This document shows, piece after piece, positions 34,579 to 42,720 of a DNA stretch of 64,000 nt (the stretch's first letter is position 1; each line of letters opens with the position of its first letter). The position numbers were made by a program, and so were the translations under genes. Origin of the DNA: UBA1876 sp964515395 (GTDB lineage: Bacteria; Synergistota; Synergistia; Synergistales; Thermovirgaceae); the NCBI GenBank assembly GCA_964515395.1, contig CAZERC010000003.1:52285-116284 (forward strand). The letters run 5' to 3'. The notes beneath the pieces are model-generated. The model saw nothing but the letters and a program-made list of their open reading frames with translations. It was not told the DNA's origin and made no database searches.

Positions 34579-34923
34579 TCATTCCACTGAAAAAATGTCC
34601 ATTCCGACAGCCCGTTCCACGCTTTCACGAATCGCTTCCACTCCGATACCTGTTGAGCCGTGTACGCCCGGGACAGGAAGGATGCTGATCGGGTAGCCTT
34701 CATTCAACTCCCGAATAAATTCCTGGTTTGCCGTAAACAGGTTGTCGACGAGAAACACGACGGCGTACTGTTCCCTCAGAAGCTGTCTCAGAAGCGTCTC
34801 AAGGTCTTCGGTCGCGTCATCCTGACCTGCCACGTAGGGGTCGATTCCTACAGCCTGGAAAGGGAGAATGCTTTCATAATCTCCCACAGCGGCCATTTTC
34901 AGATTTCCGGGGTTACTGGACAT
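34579..34923 (-). CDS. atpF: V-type ATPase subunit F (central stalk)
   Basis: Subunit F binds subunit D in the rotor and modulates activity. The 114-aa protein shows the Rossmann-like pattern A-A-V-G-D-Y-E-S-I-L-P-F, Y-A-V-V-F-L-V-D-N-L, and the C-terminal S-V-E-R-A-V-G-M-D. GGAGG lies 10 nt before the ATG, inside the end of subunit C (11-nt overlap). Not to be confused with the F-type 'atpF'. Confidence 0.92.
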   Translation of the reverse strand: MSSNPGNLKMAAVGDYESILPFQAVGIDPYVAGQDDATEDLETLLRQLLREQYAVVFLVDNLFTANQEFIRELNEGYPISILPVPGVHGSTGIGVEAIRESVERAVGMDIFSVE

Positions 34924-35926
34924 TTCTGAGCAACCTCCTCAGTGATTCCCTGTCGACGCCGCTGGACACCCCGACGAGGATGACACGCACGTTTTTGCTC
35001 TCGCTCTCTTTGGCCCACAGGTAGGTCAAAATGTTTTCAGGCGCAAAGGTGCTGTATCGATACGGTTTGAGAACGTCCGTAATGTAATCGTCGAGAGCCT
35101 TTTCGAGATCGACTACGAGGTCGTCGGTATTCCCGGATTCGGGCATTTCCCCAAAGGCTGTGGAAACGTCGGCAAAATTGAGGATGCGACCCCATCCCTC
35201 AACGGGTTCCGCAATGAGCGAGAGGATTCTGTCCCGTGAAATCCATCCTCCGTCGTGAATGAAAGGAGCGGCTTGTCCAACATCCATTTCGATTCTTCTG
35301 AGACGGAAAATATTTCTCACGTTTTCCGCGTCGATTTTTGCACGAACCCAGGCATCGACCCCATTATGACCCACCCGTTCTGCGATTTGCCGCATCGTTG
35401 AAAAAAGATGGGAATCCAGGGTCGTCTCGACGGCGAGAATGTCATGGGTCTGTTCCCATTGCATGATGCATTCGGGCACGATGCGGTGAAATCCGAAGGG
35501 CAGAAGCCGATAGTCTTCACTTTCCACAGCAATGACGAGATCATCGACGGGAACATTTCCGAGTTTCGTAAGGAGATCCGTCCGTTTTTTCGAACCCCGC
35601 TGCTTTTGTATCTGTCCCTTGAGAAGAACCTTGATGTTGTGGATATCATAAGGAAGCCGGCAAAGTTGCGGAAGCTCCGGGTCGGGAGAGAAACGCGTCA
35701 CTTCATCATAGGCTTCCTGTAATTCGGAAAAGATGGCGTGCTCAAAATCCTGCGTTCCCTTCTCGTCAGAGAGCCACTTGGCATAATGGGTTTCCCCAAG
35801 AGCTTTCAGCGCGTCGTCAACTTTCTCGCTGTCAAGCAACCTTTGGAAATACGCATTGTCGAGCAGACGCTTTTCCATTGCACGCAATCTTGAAACAGCA
35901 TAGCCATATCCAGTTACCTGGGTCAT
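34913..35926 (-). CDS. atpC: V-type ATPase subunit C (rotor cap)
   Basis: Subunit C (equivalent to eukaryotic d) is the funnel that joins the central shaft to the K ring. The 337-aa protein is all-helical with three similar three-helix units, beginning Y-G-Y-A-V-S-R-L-R-A-M-E and including D-I-H-N-I-K-V-L-L-K-G and N-I-L-T-Y-L-W-A-K-E-S-E-S-K-N-V-R. These match the family. GGAGGG precedes the ATG. Confidence 0.94.
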   Translation of the reverse strand: MTQVTGYGYAVSRLRAMEKRLLDNAYFQRLLDSEKVDDALKALGETHYAKWLSDEKGTQDFEHAIFSELQEAYDEVTRFSPDPELPQLCRLPYDIHNIKVLLKGQIQKQRGSKKRTDLLTKLGNVPVDDLVIAVESEDYRLLPFGFHRIVPECIMQWEQTHDILAVETTLDSHLFSTMRQIAERVGHNGVDAWVRAKIDAENVRNIFRLRRIEMDVGQAAPFIHDGGWISRDRILSLIAEPVEGWGRILNFADVSTAFGEMPESGNTDDLVVDLEKALDDYITDVLKPYRYSTFAPENILTYLWAKESESKNVRVILVGVSSGVDRESLRRLLRNVQ

Positions 35927-35947
35927 TGACCAAAGCCCTCCAGTTCC

Positions 35948-36529
35948 CTACTCGGAAAAGAGGCTTTTGACGATTCCCGCCTCAAGGTCTTCCCGAAGAC
36001 TATCGAGAAGCATTGTGAAAGAACAGTTGATATCGATGTTTCCCTTTCGGTAGACGAAACCGCCTCGAGTCTGTAGACGGTCTTCGGACAGTTCAATCCG
36101 GGTCCCGTTTTCATCGTTGAATTTCTTGAGCCAGTCAGTTGTCAGAACCTTTTCTTCCCTGCCTGGTACGACCACACCTTCACCCTCTTCTGAAGCCTGT
36201 TGAAGAAGGGATTTGATAAATTTCTCGTATTCAGAGGTGTCCATCTGCTGCAGTCTTTCCAGTGCCTTGTCGAAAACCTGATCGATGAGTTTTCTTCGGG
36301 CTCCAAGTTTCATCTTCTGGACATCGAGTCTGGCGACTATTTTCCGCCTTTCGAATATTTCAGGTTTTTCCTTTTCAAGTTTCCTGTCATATTCTTCCTT
36401 GAGTTTTCTTGTCTCATCCGCAGTGTTTTTCCTGATTTCCTCGACCTGTTTTTTTGCCTTGTCGAGAATTTCTTCGGACTCTTTTTTTGCATCCGCCTCT
36501 ATGCGTTTCTTGATGTCATCCAAAGCCAT
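35948..36529 (-). CDS. atpE: V-type ATPase subunit E (peripheral stalk)
   Basis: Subunit E pairs with the G/H subunit in the stator. The 193-aa protein has a long charged N-terminal coiled coil (about 1-95, rich in K, E and R) and a globular C-terminal domain that binds the head (G-V-V-V-P-G-R-E-E onward, with G-G-F-V-Y-R-K-G-N-I-D). I chose the ATG at 36529 with GGGG 8 nt upstream over the GTG at 36538. Confidence 0.93.
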   Translation of the reverse strand: MALDDIKKRIEADAKKESEEILDKAKKQVEEIRKNTADETRKLKEEYDRKLEKEKPEIFERRKIVARLDVQKMKLGARRKLIDQVFDKALERLQQMDTSEYEKFIKSLLQQASEEGEGVVVPGREEKVLTTDWLKKFNDENGTRIELSEDRLQTRGGFVYRKGNIDINCSFTMLLDSLREDLEAGIVKSLFSE

Positions 36530-36553
36530 ACCGGTCACCCCTTGACGCCCGGC

Positions 36554-37030
36554 CTAAAACTGGATGCTGTTCAACAGAATGATGCTCATGAGAAGTGCGA
36601 AAACAGCATAGGTTTCGACCATGGCGGGAAGAATGACGGCTTTGCCGGTTTCTTCAGGCCGCTTCGAAATGAGCTGGATACAGGCGGCCGAGGTCTTCCC
36701 CTGTGCAATGCCTGAATAGTATCCTGCAATGGCTATCGGGAGACAGGCGAACATGACTCCAAGTCCTTGCCAGACGTTGACTGTGACGGCTTCGCCACCA
36801 ATGAGGCCCACCTTGAGAATGGCGAAGAAGGCCGTCAGGAGTCCGTAAATCCCCTGTGTCCCGGGGAGTGCCTGGAGAAGAAGGACGAGTCCGAATTTGC
36901 CAGGATCTTCCGTCATGATTCCAGCTCCCGCTTCACCTGCAATTCCGATACCGATTGCCGAGCCGGAGCCCGCGAAACCTACGGCGAGAGCCGCACCAAG
37001 AACCGCCAACATAATTCCAAGAAGTTCCAT
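36554..37030 (-). CDS. atpK: V-type ATPase proteolipid subunit K, Na+-binding type
   Basis: Subunit K forms the ion-carrying rotor ring. The 158-aa product has four transmembrane helices in two hairpins. In the first hairpin the carboxylate is replaced by Gln59 in L55-P-G-T-Q59; in the second, Glu139 lies in V-E-T-Y-A, and Gln110 lies in A-Q-G-K. In Enterococcus hirae NtpK the same residue set (Thr/Gln in L-P-G-T-Q, Gln110 and Glu139) binds Na+. A sodium-translocating enzyme is therefore likely, an inference by homology. The start is the ATG with GAGGAG 11 nt upstream; an upstream start has no support. Confidence 0.95.
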   Translation of the reverse strand: MELLGIMLAVLGAALAVGFAGSGSAIGIGIAGEAGAGIMTEDPGKFGLVLLLQALPGTQGIYGLLTAFFAILKVGLIGGEAVTVNVWQGLGVMFACLPIAIAGYYSGIAQGKTSAACIQLISKRPEETGKAVILPAMVETYAVFALLMSIILLNSIQF

Positions 37031-37092
37031 GTCAGATGACACTCCTCTCAATACATACTGAATCAAACAAGTGTGATGAACTTGTCAAACGG

Positions 37093-39117
37093 TTATTGCG
37101 CCTTTTCTGCTTCCACCGGCTGCACCTTGACGTATTTCGTGTCGTAGGCAAGGGGTTCGAATGCCCTTCCGCCTCCGCTGTAAAACTTGCTGAAAAATTC
37201 CACGTACTGAAGACGAAGGGCGTGGATGAATGCACCGAGGGTGTTGACCGTCACACTAAAAAGGTGGCCGCCGATAAATAAAATTACCGCCAGGATCATA
37301 CCGACAAAAGGTATGTCGATGACCAGGCCTGTCAAGGTATTGATGATCATGGCAACCGCCGACGTAGCGAGGCCGAGGGCGAGTAGCCTGCTGTAGCTCA
37401 GAACATCACCGAGGTAGGAGGTAATATTGTACAGGCTCAGGAGGCCTGAAAGGGCCTTGCTCACAAAACCGGATTTTTCCCTGCCTTGTGTCGTGACCAA
37501 GAGGGCCACACCGGCAAAGGCCAGAATTTTTCCCAGGAGACCGGCAGTGTGTCCCATGATTCCTGATACGGAGCCTCCATATACGAGAAGTCCGGATATG
37601 AGTGCAATCCAGCCTCCCTGATCACCAAAGGCCGCAATGTAGTCTTCCTTCTGAAGGTTTTCCCACATTGCCAGGAAAAGGCCGAAAAGAACCTGTATGA
37701 CCCCCAGGGCCAGGGATATACCCAGAAAATTGATCGGGTTCTCCATGGGCTGCAGAAGGACGACGCTGTTTTTGATCCCACTGAGGAAACTCAAGGGCGC
37801 GAAGGCGTCGATCATATCGCCCAGCCAGCTGCCCGTTATCGCACCGAAAAAGATGGTGGAAGCAGCTCCGAGGAGGAGAAGGTTGAAGAAATTTCTCTTT
37901 TCTCCAGTGATCCTGTAACGTGAGAAGGACCACAGAATCAGTCCGGCGAGAAAAATCCCGTATCCCCCGTCTCCGAGACACATCCCGAGGAAAATGAACA
38001 TGAACGGGGCCATTGGTACCGTCGGATCCATCCTGCCGTAAACGGGAAGACCGTAAAGTCGTGTCAACGGTTCGAAAGGAAGTGCCCACTTCGGGTTTGC
38101 CAGCATTGTAGGCGGATCGTCACCCGCAGAAGGATCCGGATCCTCCAGAACCACTTCCGTCTGGGATTCATAGGGTGCAAGCGTCTTGTGGAAGTCATCA
38201 AGAGCGTTTTCCGGAACCCAGAGCCTGATGATGCTGACGTCGCTGGTTCTTTCTCCTTGCAGAAGTGCTTCGTAGCGTTTGCGAAGGATGGCATGATAAT
38301 CGGAAAGTTTGCGAACAGAAGGAACGTGTTCACTTGCCATCTTTTTTGAACTGTCTTTGAGTTCCTGCTCTTCCGCCAGAAGACGTTTTCGCTCGTCTGC
38401 AGTCTGTTTCATGGCCTGGGTGACCGTACCCTGAAGATCCTTCGGGAAATCTATCCGTGAGAAGGTTACTTGTGCGCTTGCTTCCGAAACGGAATCAGCG
38501 ACGGACCTTGCATAAAGCATGATGACGGGAATCTGGAGGGCTTTTTCGCCTGCGGAGCCGAAAAAGAGCTCGCCTTGATTTCCTGCGGCTTTCTCGAAAG
38601 ATGTTTTCAGCTTTTCCTTCTGGTCTGAAGGAATGGTGCCATACATGGAGGTCACGTTTTTCGTTCCCGCTGAAATCAGAGAGAGATCATAGGGAAAGTC
38701 CTCGAGTGTCTCCAGAACCGCCTGCCTGGAGTCAAGGTTCGACACCGCGCTGCGCAGTTCGACGAGCCTTCGCTCTACCTTCCTTGCCTTTTCCGAGATT
38801 TCCTCAAGATTGGTTCCCTGGACAAGTTTCTCGAGTTCCTCGATCGTAACGGGGGGTTTGTCAGAAAGCAGCTTGTCAAGCGTCCCCTGTTCATCCTCGT
38901 AATAGGGTTCAAGGAACCGGAGGATGAAACGGGCGTCAGAGGAGCTTTCTTCGGTCTCCCTGAGCTTGCGTGTGACGAGTTCCTTCCTTTTGTCGGTTTC
39001 GCTTTCTTCGAGAGGCAGAATTTCGCACGCCGAGAGCTTCTGGAGCTCTGCAACGATGTCCTCCGCCACACTCTGGTGCGCATAAACCGTTGCCTTCTTA
39101 ACCTTTAGGACCGCCAT
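37093..39117 (-). CDS. atpI: V-type ATPase subunit I (membrane stator)
   Basis: Subunit I (equivalent to eukaryotic a) provides the two half-channels for ion movement. The 674-aa protein has a cytoplasmic N-terminal half (about 1-340) with coiled coils, then seven or eight transmembrane helices. The segment L-G-D-V-L-S-Y-S-R-L-L-A-L-G-L-A carries the essential Arg that faces the ring glutamate, and G-H-L-F-S-V-T-V-N-T-L-G-A-F-I-H-A-L-R-L-Q-Y-V-E-F follows. GAGGTGG lies 9 nt before the ATG, which is 20 nt inside the preceding gene. Confidence 0.96.
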   Translation of the reverse strand: MAVLKVKKATVYAHQSVAEDIVAELQKLSACEILPLEESETDKRKELVTRKLRETEESSSDARFILRFLEPYYEDEQGTLDKLLSDKPPVTIEELEKLVQGTNLEEISEKARKVERRLVELRSAVSNLDSRQAVLETLEDFPYDLSLISAGTKNVTSMYGTIPSDQKEKLKTSFEKAAGNQGELFFGSAGEKALQIPVIMLYARSVADSVSEASAQVTFSRIDFPKDLQGTVTQAMKQTADERKRLLAEEQELKDSSKKMASEHVPSVRKLSDYHAILRKRYEALLQGERTSDVSIIRLWVPENALDDFHKTLAPYESQTEVVLEDPDPSAGDDPPTMLANPKWALPFEPLTRLYGLPVYGRMDPTVPMAPFMFIFLGMCLGDGGYGIFLAGLILWSFSRYRITGEKRNFFNLLLLGAASTIFFGAITGSWLGDMIDAFAPLSFLSGIKNSVVLLQPMENPINFLGISLALGVIQVLFGLFLAMWENLQKEDYIAAFGDQGGWIALISGLLVYGGSVSGIMGHTAGLLGKILAFAGVALLVTTQGREKSGFVSKALSGLLSLYNITSYLGDVLSYSRLLALGLATSAVAMIINTLTGLVIDIPFVGMILAVILFIGGHLFSVTVNTLGAFIHALRLQYVEFFSKFYSGGGRAFEPLAYDTKYVKVQPVEAEKAQ

Positions 39118-39430
39118 ACCTGTCAACCACCTCTTTTGCGACCCAGGCAGCTACATTTTCTATCTTTTTCTGATGGCGATGCACCAGATCTTCGGCTTCT
39201 TTTTTCCCCTGGGCAACAATCTTTTCTGCCTCCTGTTCGGCTTCTTTCTCGGTTTTCTTCAGAGTTTCACGGTATTCCCTGTGCATCGTCTGTTTCGATT
39301 CTTTCAGTTTTTTTTCTGCTTCCGACCGTGCTTCCGCGATCATTCGGGAAGCCTGGGACTTGGCATCCTGAACCGCTGATTCTGCCTTGTCTTCAGATTG
39401 CCGTATTTCTTCGGCAAGGTCCTTTGCCAC
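39098..39430 (-). CDS. atpH: V-type ATPase subunit G/H (peripheral stalk)
   Basis: A 110-aa, almost entirely charged coiled-coil protein (heptads of A, K, E and R) in the position where the G/H stator subunit heads bacterial V-ATPase operons; it pairs with subunit E. It ends W-V-A-K-E-V-V-D-R-Y-G. I chose the GTG start because AAAGGAGG lies 8 nt upstream; an upstream start would add 28 residues with no coiled-coil character. First gene of the nine-gene operon. Confidence 0.88.
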   Translation of the reverse strand: MAKDLAEEIRQSEDKAESAVQDAKSQASRMIAEARSEAEKKLKESKQTMHREYRETLKKTEKEAEQEAEKIVAQGKKEAEDLVHRHQKKIENVAAWVAKEVVDRYGGPKG

Positions 39431-39524
39431 CGATGGCACCTCCTTTCGATGCAGGTCGTTTGGGGAAATATAGGTACTCCATATGTTTTCGGGCAGGAGC
39501 CCGGTTTCGGTCAAACCCTGAAAA

Positions 39525-39553
39525 ATTCTAATACCGGCATATCATTGTGTCAA
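39525..39553 (-). promoter_or_regulatory. Promoter of the V-ATPase operon
   Basis: A TTGACA -35 box and TAGAAT -10 box are separated by 17 nt. Transcription would start near 39518, giving an untranslated leader of about 90 nt that holds a short stem, CGGGC-AGGA-GCCCG on the plus strand. Confidence 0.88.
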
Positions 39554-39688
39554 TTTTAACAATATTTCCGAATACATGTTCCATTCACACAAATTCAGGG
39601 AACAAACCTGCAGATTCGCTGAATGATCGGGCAAAAAAACATAAAGGAGTTGACCCCTCATCACAGGATAACAGAAATGGAGAAAAAA

Positions 39689-39764
39689 TGGAGCGGACAA
39701 CGGGATTCGAACCCGCGACCCTCGGCTTGGGAAGCCGATGCTCTACCGGCTGAGCTATGTCCGC
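39689..39764 (-). tRNA. tRNA-Gly (CCC)
   Basis: A full cloverleaf reads on the minus strand, with GCGGACA/TGTCCGC acceptor stem, GGTTCGAATCC T-arm, and anticodon loop TTCCCAA giving CCC (reads GGG). CCA is encoded. It is 76 nt long. Confidence 0.97.
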
Positions 39765-39777
39765 TCTTCGATCGAAC

Positions 39778-39806
39778 ATTATATTCGGCCCCGGACGTTT
39801 TGGCAA
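39778..39806 (-). promoter_or_regulatory. Promoter of tRNA-Gly
   Basis: TTGCCA and TATAAT are separated by 17 nt, with the -10 box 14 nt before the mature tRNA 5' end. It lies in the gap after rlmD, so the tRNA has its own transcript. Confidence 0.85.
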
Positions 39807-39870
39807 GGACAAATGTGGATCATTTCTTTGCAGAGGCTCGCTCATGGTCTTTCGCAACAGGTTGCACCCG

Positions 39871-41235
39871 CTACAGAGTCAGGAAAGCGACGGTCTCGAC
39901 ATGGGGCGTCTGGGGAAACATGTCCAGGGGGACGATGCGAAGAATCCTGTAACCGTCCGAAATGAAGGAATTGAGATCCCGGGCGAGGGTTGCGGGGTTG
40001 CATGAAACGTACACGATCCGTTCAGGTTTCAAAGAAAGAATTTTTTGCCGTACCTCAACGCTGCAACCGGCACGCGGGGGGTCAAGCAACAAGGCGTCGC
40101 AGGAATCACGGGTTATGTGATCAAGAGCTTTTTCCGCGGTATCTTTGAGGACTCTGACATTGCGAAACCCGTTTCTGGCGAGGTTCTCCTTGAGATAGCC
40201 TGCGGCTTCCGGCCATGATTCCGCAGCATGAAGAAAGGATGCTTTCTCGGCAAGACCAAGCGTCATTGTGCCGGCACCGCTATACAGTTCGACAATGTTT
40301 TGCCCGTTGTCAAATCCGTTCAGAGCTTCTTCGACAAGCGTTTCAGTGAGAAGTGAGTTGACCTGAAAAAAGGAGCTGGCCCCGAATCTGAGCCTGTAGC
40401 CGCCGAAGTTTTCCTCGATGTATTCAGTTCCCGCAATGTGTTCCGTGTGCGTGCCAAAAACCCTGTTCCCACGTTTTCTGTTGATGTTGACAAACACAGA
40501 CGGTGACGCGTAGTCGGATCTGTTTTTCAGGAAATTACAAAGCCTTTCAAGGTCTATCCTTTCATGGTTCCGCAATCGTTCACGTACCACGAGGATAAGT
40601 GACGTTTCTCTATCTTTTGTCGCACGCAACGAGACATGCCGGAGAAAACCTGAATGCCTCTTTTCATCGTACCCACGCCACCCGAGAAGATCCATCATGG
40701 CTGGAATGTCCTGCATCATCGCTTCCAAGGGTTCCTGAAGGACCGGGCAGGTGTCGACCGGGACAAGATGATGACTGTTTCGTCTGAAAAAACCGAATCT
40801 TGCTGATTTGCCATGTTTCACGACAGGAAAGATCGCCTTGTTCCTGTAATGCCATTCCCCCGGGCTTTCTATGCAGTCCTCGACCATGGAGGAATACTCG
40901 TTGCCCAATTCTTTCATGAGCGCATCCTGAACTCTGCGCTTCTTCAGTAAACACTGGAATCCGTAATTTGCATGCTGAAGGGAACATCCCCCGCAAAGAT
41001 CAAACCAGCGGCATTTAGGAACACGCCTGTGCGGGCTTGTCTCCAGTATGTCCTGGATATCCAGTATTCCATAGGTTTTTTTGAGAGATGAAATGCGTCC
41101 CAGCACCGTCTCTCCCGGGAGGGCTCCGGGGACGAAGAACACGAAATGTTCTTCCCCGTGTCTTGCTACGCCTTCTCCGCGGCTGTTTACTGAAGAGATC
41201 TCTACGGTTAACGTTTTACCTGTCTCCCGTTTCAT
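39871..41235 (-). CDS. 23S rRNA (uracil-5-)-methyltransferase, RlmD/TrmA family
   Basis: The 454-aa protein has an N-terminal TRAM domain (about 5-60), an iron-sulfur motif C-R-W-F-D-L-C-G-G-C, and a C-terminal SAM-dependent methyltransferase domain. That domain carries L-Y-S-G-A-G-T-M-T-L, L-L-D-P-P-R-A-G-C and the catalytic Y-V-S-C-N-P-A-T. The family methylates C5 of uridines in 23S rRNA (U1939 or U747) or tRNA (U54); the target cannot be assigned from sequence alone. It stands alone between the kor operon and tRNA-Gly. Confidence 0.9.
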   Translation of the reverse strand: MKRETGKTLTVEISSVNSRGEGVARHGEEHFVFFVPGALPGETVLGRISSLKKTYGILDIQDILETSPHRRVPKCRWFDLCGGCSLQHANYGFQCLLKKRRVQDALMKELGNEYSSMVEDCIESPGEWHYRNKAIFPVVKHGKSARFGFFRRNSHHLVPVDTCPVLQEPLEAMMQDIPAMMDLLGWRGYDEKRHSGFLRHVSLRATKDRETSLILVVRERLRNHERIDLERLCNFLKNRSDYASPSVFVNINRKRGNRVFGTHTEHIAGTEYIEENFGGYRLRFGASSFFQVNSLLTETLVEEALNGFDNGQNIVELYSGAGTMTLGLAEKASFLHAAESWPEAAGYLKENLARNGFRNVRVLKDTAEKALDHITRDSCDALLLDPPRAGCSVEVRQKILSLKPERIVYVSCNPATLARDLNSFISDGYRILRIVPLDMFPQTPHVETVAFLTL

Positions 41236-41275
41236 CGTTTTTTGGCCGCAACTCCTTCACCGTCTTGACGGGCAT

Positions 41276-41319
41276 ACACCAGGAACGCAGCAGTTCCCAA
41301 TCTGCTGCGTTCCTGGTGT
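41276..41319. terminator. Perfect 18-bp hairpin after the kor operon
   Basis: ACACCAGGAACGCAGCAG and its exact inverted copy enclose an 8-nt loop, about 30 nt after the last kor gene. No U-tract follows on either strand. It probably ends or protects the kor mRNA, but it is not a canonical intrinsic terminator. Confidence 0.55.
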
Positions 41320-41351
41320 TCGTGCGCTGTCCCGGTTTGCCGGCGTTGCGC

Positions 41352-41897
41352 TCAGCTCATCAGTGCGTAGCCTTCATCGAAGGCAAGTTCGTTCATTTCC
41401 TCTGTCCCACGGGGGACTCGTGCAAGAATGGCCTTTTTCAGATGTTCCGGCTGCAGCAGGCCCTCTTTTTCCAGAACATGGGCGGTGGCGCCGAGAGCGA
41501 CCATGTTCGTTACCAGTTCCCGCCCGACTTTTTCCCGAGCTGTCTTGACAATGGGCAGCGCGTAAATTTGGGCGTCCATGTCCGGTTTCTCCGTCACATA
41601 GGTGTCGTCAAGGATGACCGTTCCGCCGGGCGCGGTATCGTTGACGAATTCATCACAGGCATTCTGGTTCAGAATAACCTGGAGATTTGGTTTCGATGTC
41701 TTGGGATAATCAATCTCGCCCCTTGAAATAACCACTTCCGACTTGGATTTACCGCCACGCGCTTCGGGTCCGTAGGATTGTGTCTGAACAGCATTCAGGT
41801 CAGCGTAAAGTACTGCAGCCTCCCCGGTGATAACGGCGGCGAGGATGATCCCCTGCCCGCCCGAACCGGCAAAACGGATTTCATAACGCTCGCTCAT
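41352..41897 (-). CDS. korC: 2-oxoacid:ferredoxin oxidoreductase gamma subunit (KorC-like)
   Basis: The gamma subunit of the 2-oxoglutarate synthase type complex; together the subunits convert a 2-oxoacid and CoA to acyl-CoA, CO2 and reduced ferredoxin. The 181-aa protein starts with F-A-G-S-G-G-Q-G-I-I-L-A and has Q-S-Y-G-P-E-A-R-G-G, typical of the KorC branch. It overlaps korB by 4 nt and is the last gene of the operon. Confidence 0.92.
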   Translation of the reverse strand: MSERYEIRFAGSGGQGIILAAVITGEAAVLYADLNAVQTQSYGPEARGGKSKSEVVISRGEIDYPKTSKPNLQVILNQNACDEFVNDTAPGGTVILDDTYVTEKPDMDAQIYALPIVKTAREKVGRELVTNMVALGATAHVLEKEGLLQPEHLKKAILARVPRGTEEMNELAFDEGYALMS

Positions 41898-42718
41898 GCC
41901 TTTTTCCCCCCGAGGCTGTCGATGAGCTTCTCGTAGCCTTCCGTGTATTCAGGCAAATCCTTCTTGACAAACTCACCGACGATGATTTTCCCTTCCAGTT
42001 CCTCCCCGGACATGGAGGAAGCCTTTGTCAGCGGGACCGACGCCGATTTGAGGTAGTTCAGATTGTCGATAGGGGTTCTCCGCTTGTTTCTTCTGCCAAA
42101 CTGGGTATGACAGCTCGAGATGATTTCCACTACCGAGAACCCTTTGTGCTCGACTCCGTTTTTGATGTATTTCTCGCAAAGCACGGGGTTGGCTATCGTT
42201 GCGCGTGCGACGTAACTTGCTCCGGAACCCTGCGCGAGTTGGCAGATGTCGAAAGGCGGATCGATCGCGCCGTAGGGCGCCGTCGTTGCCTTTGCACCGA
42301 TAGGTGTGGTCGGTGACGCCTGCCCGCCGGTCATGCCGTATATGTTGTTGTTCATGACGACTGCTGTGATGTCAATGTTTCTCCTGCAGGCATGTATAAA
42401 GTGATTGCCTCCGATGGCTGTACAGTCTCCGTCCCCCATGACATCAACGATGGTCAGCTCCGGGTTGGAAAGCTTGATACCAGTCGCGAAGGCGAGCGAC
42501 CTGCCATGGGTGGTATGGACGGTACATGCATCAATGTATCCGGGCATCCGGCTCGAGCAACCGATGCCAGAGGCGATGACTGTTTCTTCCCGCTTTTTTC
42601 CGCAGTCGTTGAGGGCCCTGAGTATGGCGTGGAGGATAACTCCGTGGCCGCAGCCCGGGCACCACAGATGCGGAAAGAACTGTTTTCTGAGCCAATCCAT
42701 TACTTCTGGGCGTGGCAT
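41894..42718 (-). CDS. korB: 2-oxoacid:ferredoxin oxidoreductase beta subunit (KorB-like)
   Basis: The beta subunit binds thiamine diphosphate and an iron-sulfur cluster. The 274-aa protein has W-C-P-G-C-G-H-G, the TPP/Mg motif G-D-G-D-C-T-A-I-G-G-N-H-F-I-H-A followed by V-M-N-N-N-I-Y-G-M-T-G-G-Q, and S-S-C-H-T-Q-F-G-R. These place it with 2-oxoglutarate synthases rather than pyruvate synthases, although a branched or aryl 2-oxoacid substrate cannot be excluded. In an amino-acid fermenter it would oxidise 2-oxoacids from transamination. Confidence 0.93.
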   Translation of the reverse strand: MPRPEVMDWLRKQFFPHLWCPGCGHGVILHAILRALNDCGKKREETVIASGIGCSSRMPGYIDACTVHTTHGRSLAFATGIKLSNPELTIVDVMGDGDCTAIGGNHFIHACRRNIDITAVVMNNNIYGMTGGQASPTTPIGAKATTAPYGAIDPPFDICQLAQGSGASYVARATIANPVLCEKYIKNGVEHKGFSVVEIISSCHTQFGRRNKRRTPIDNLNYLKSASVPLTKASSMSGEELEGKIIVGEFVKKDLPEYTEGYEKLIDSLGGKKA

Positions 42719-42720
42719 GC

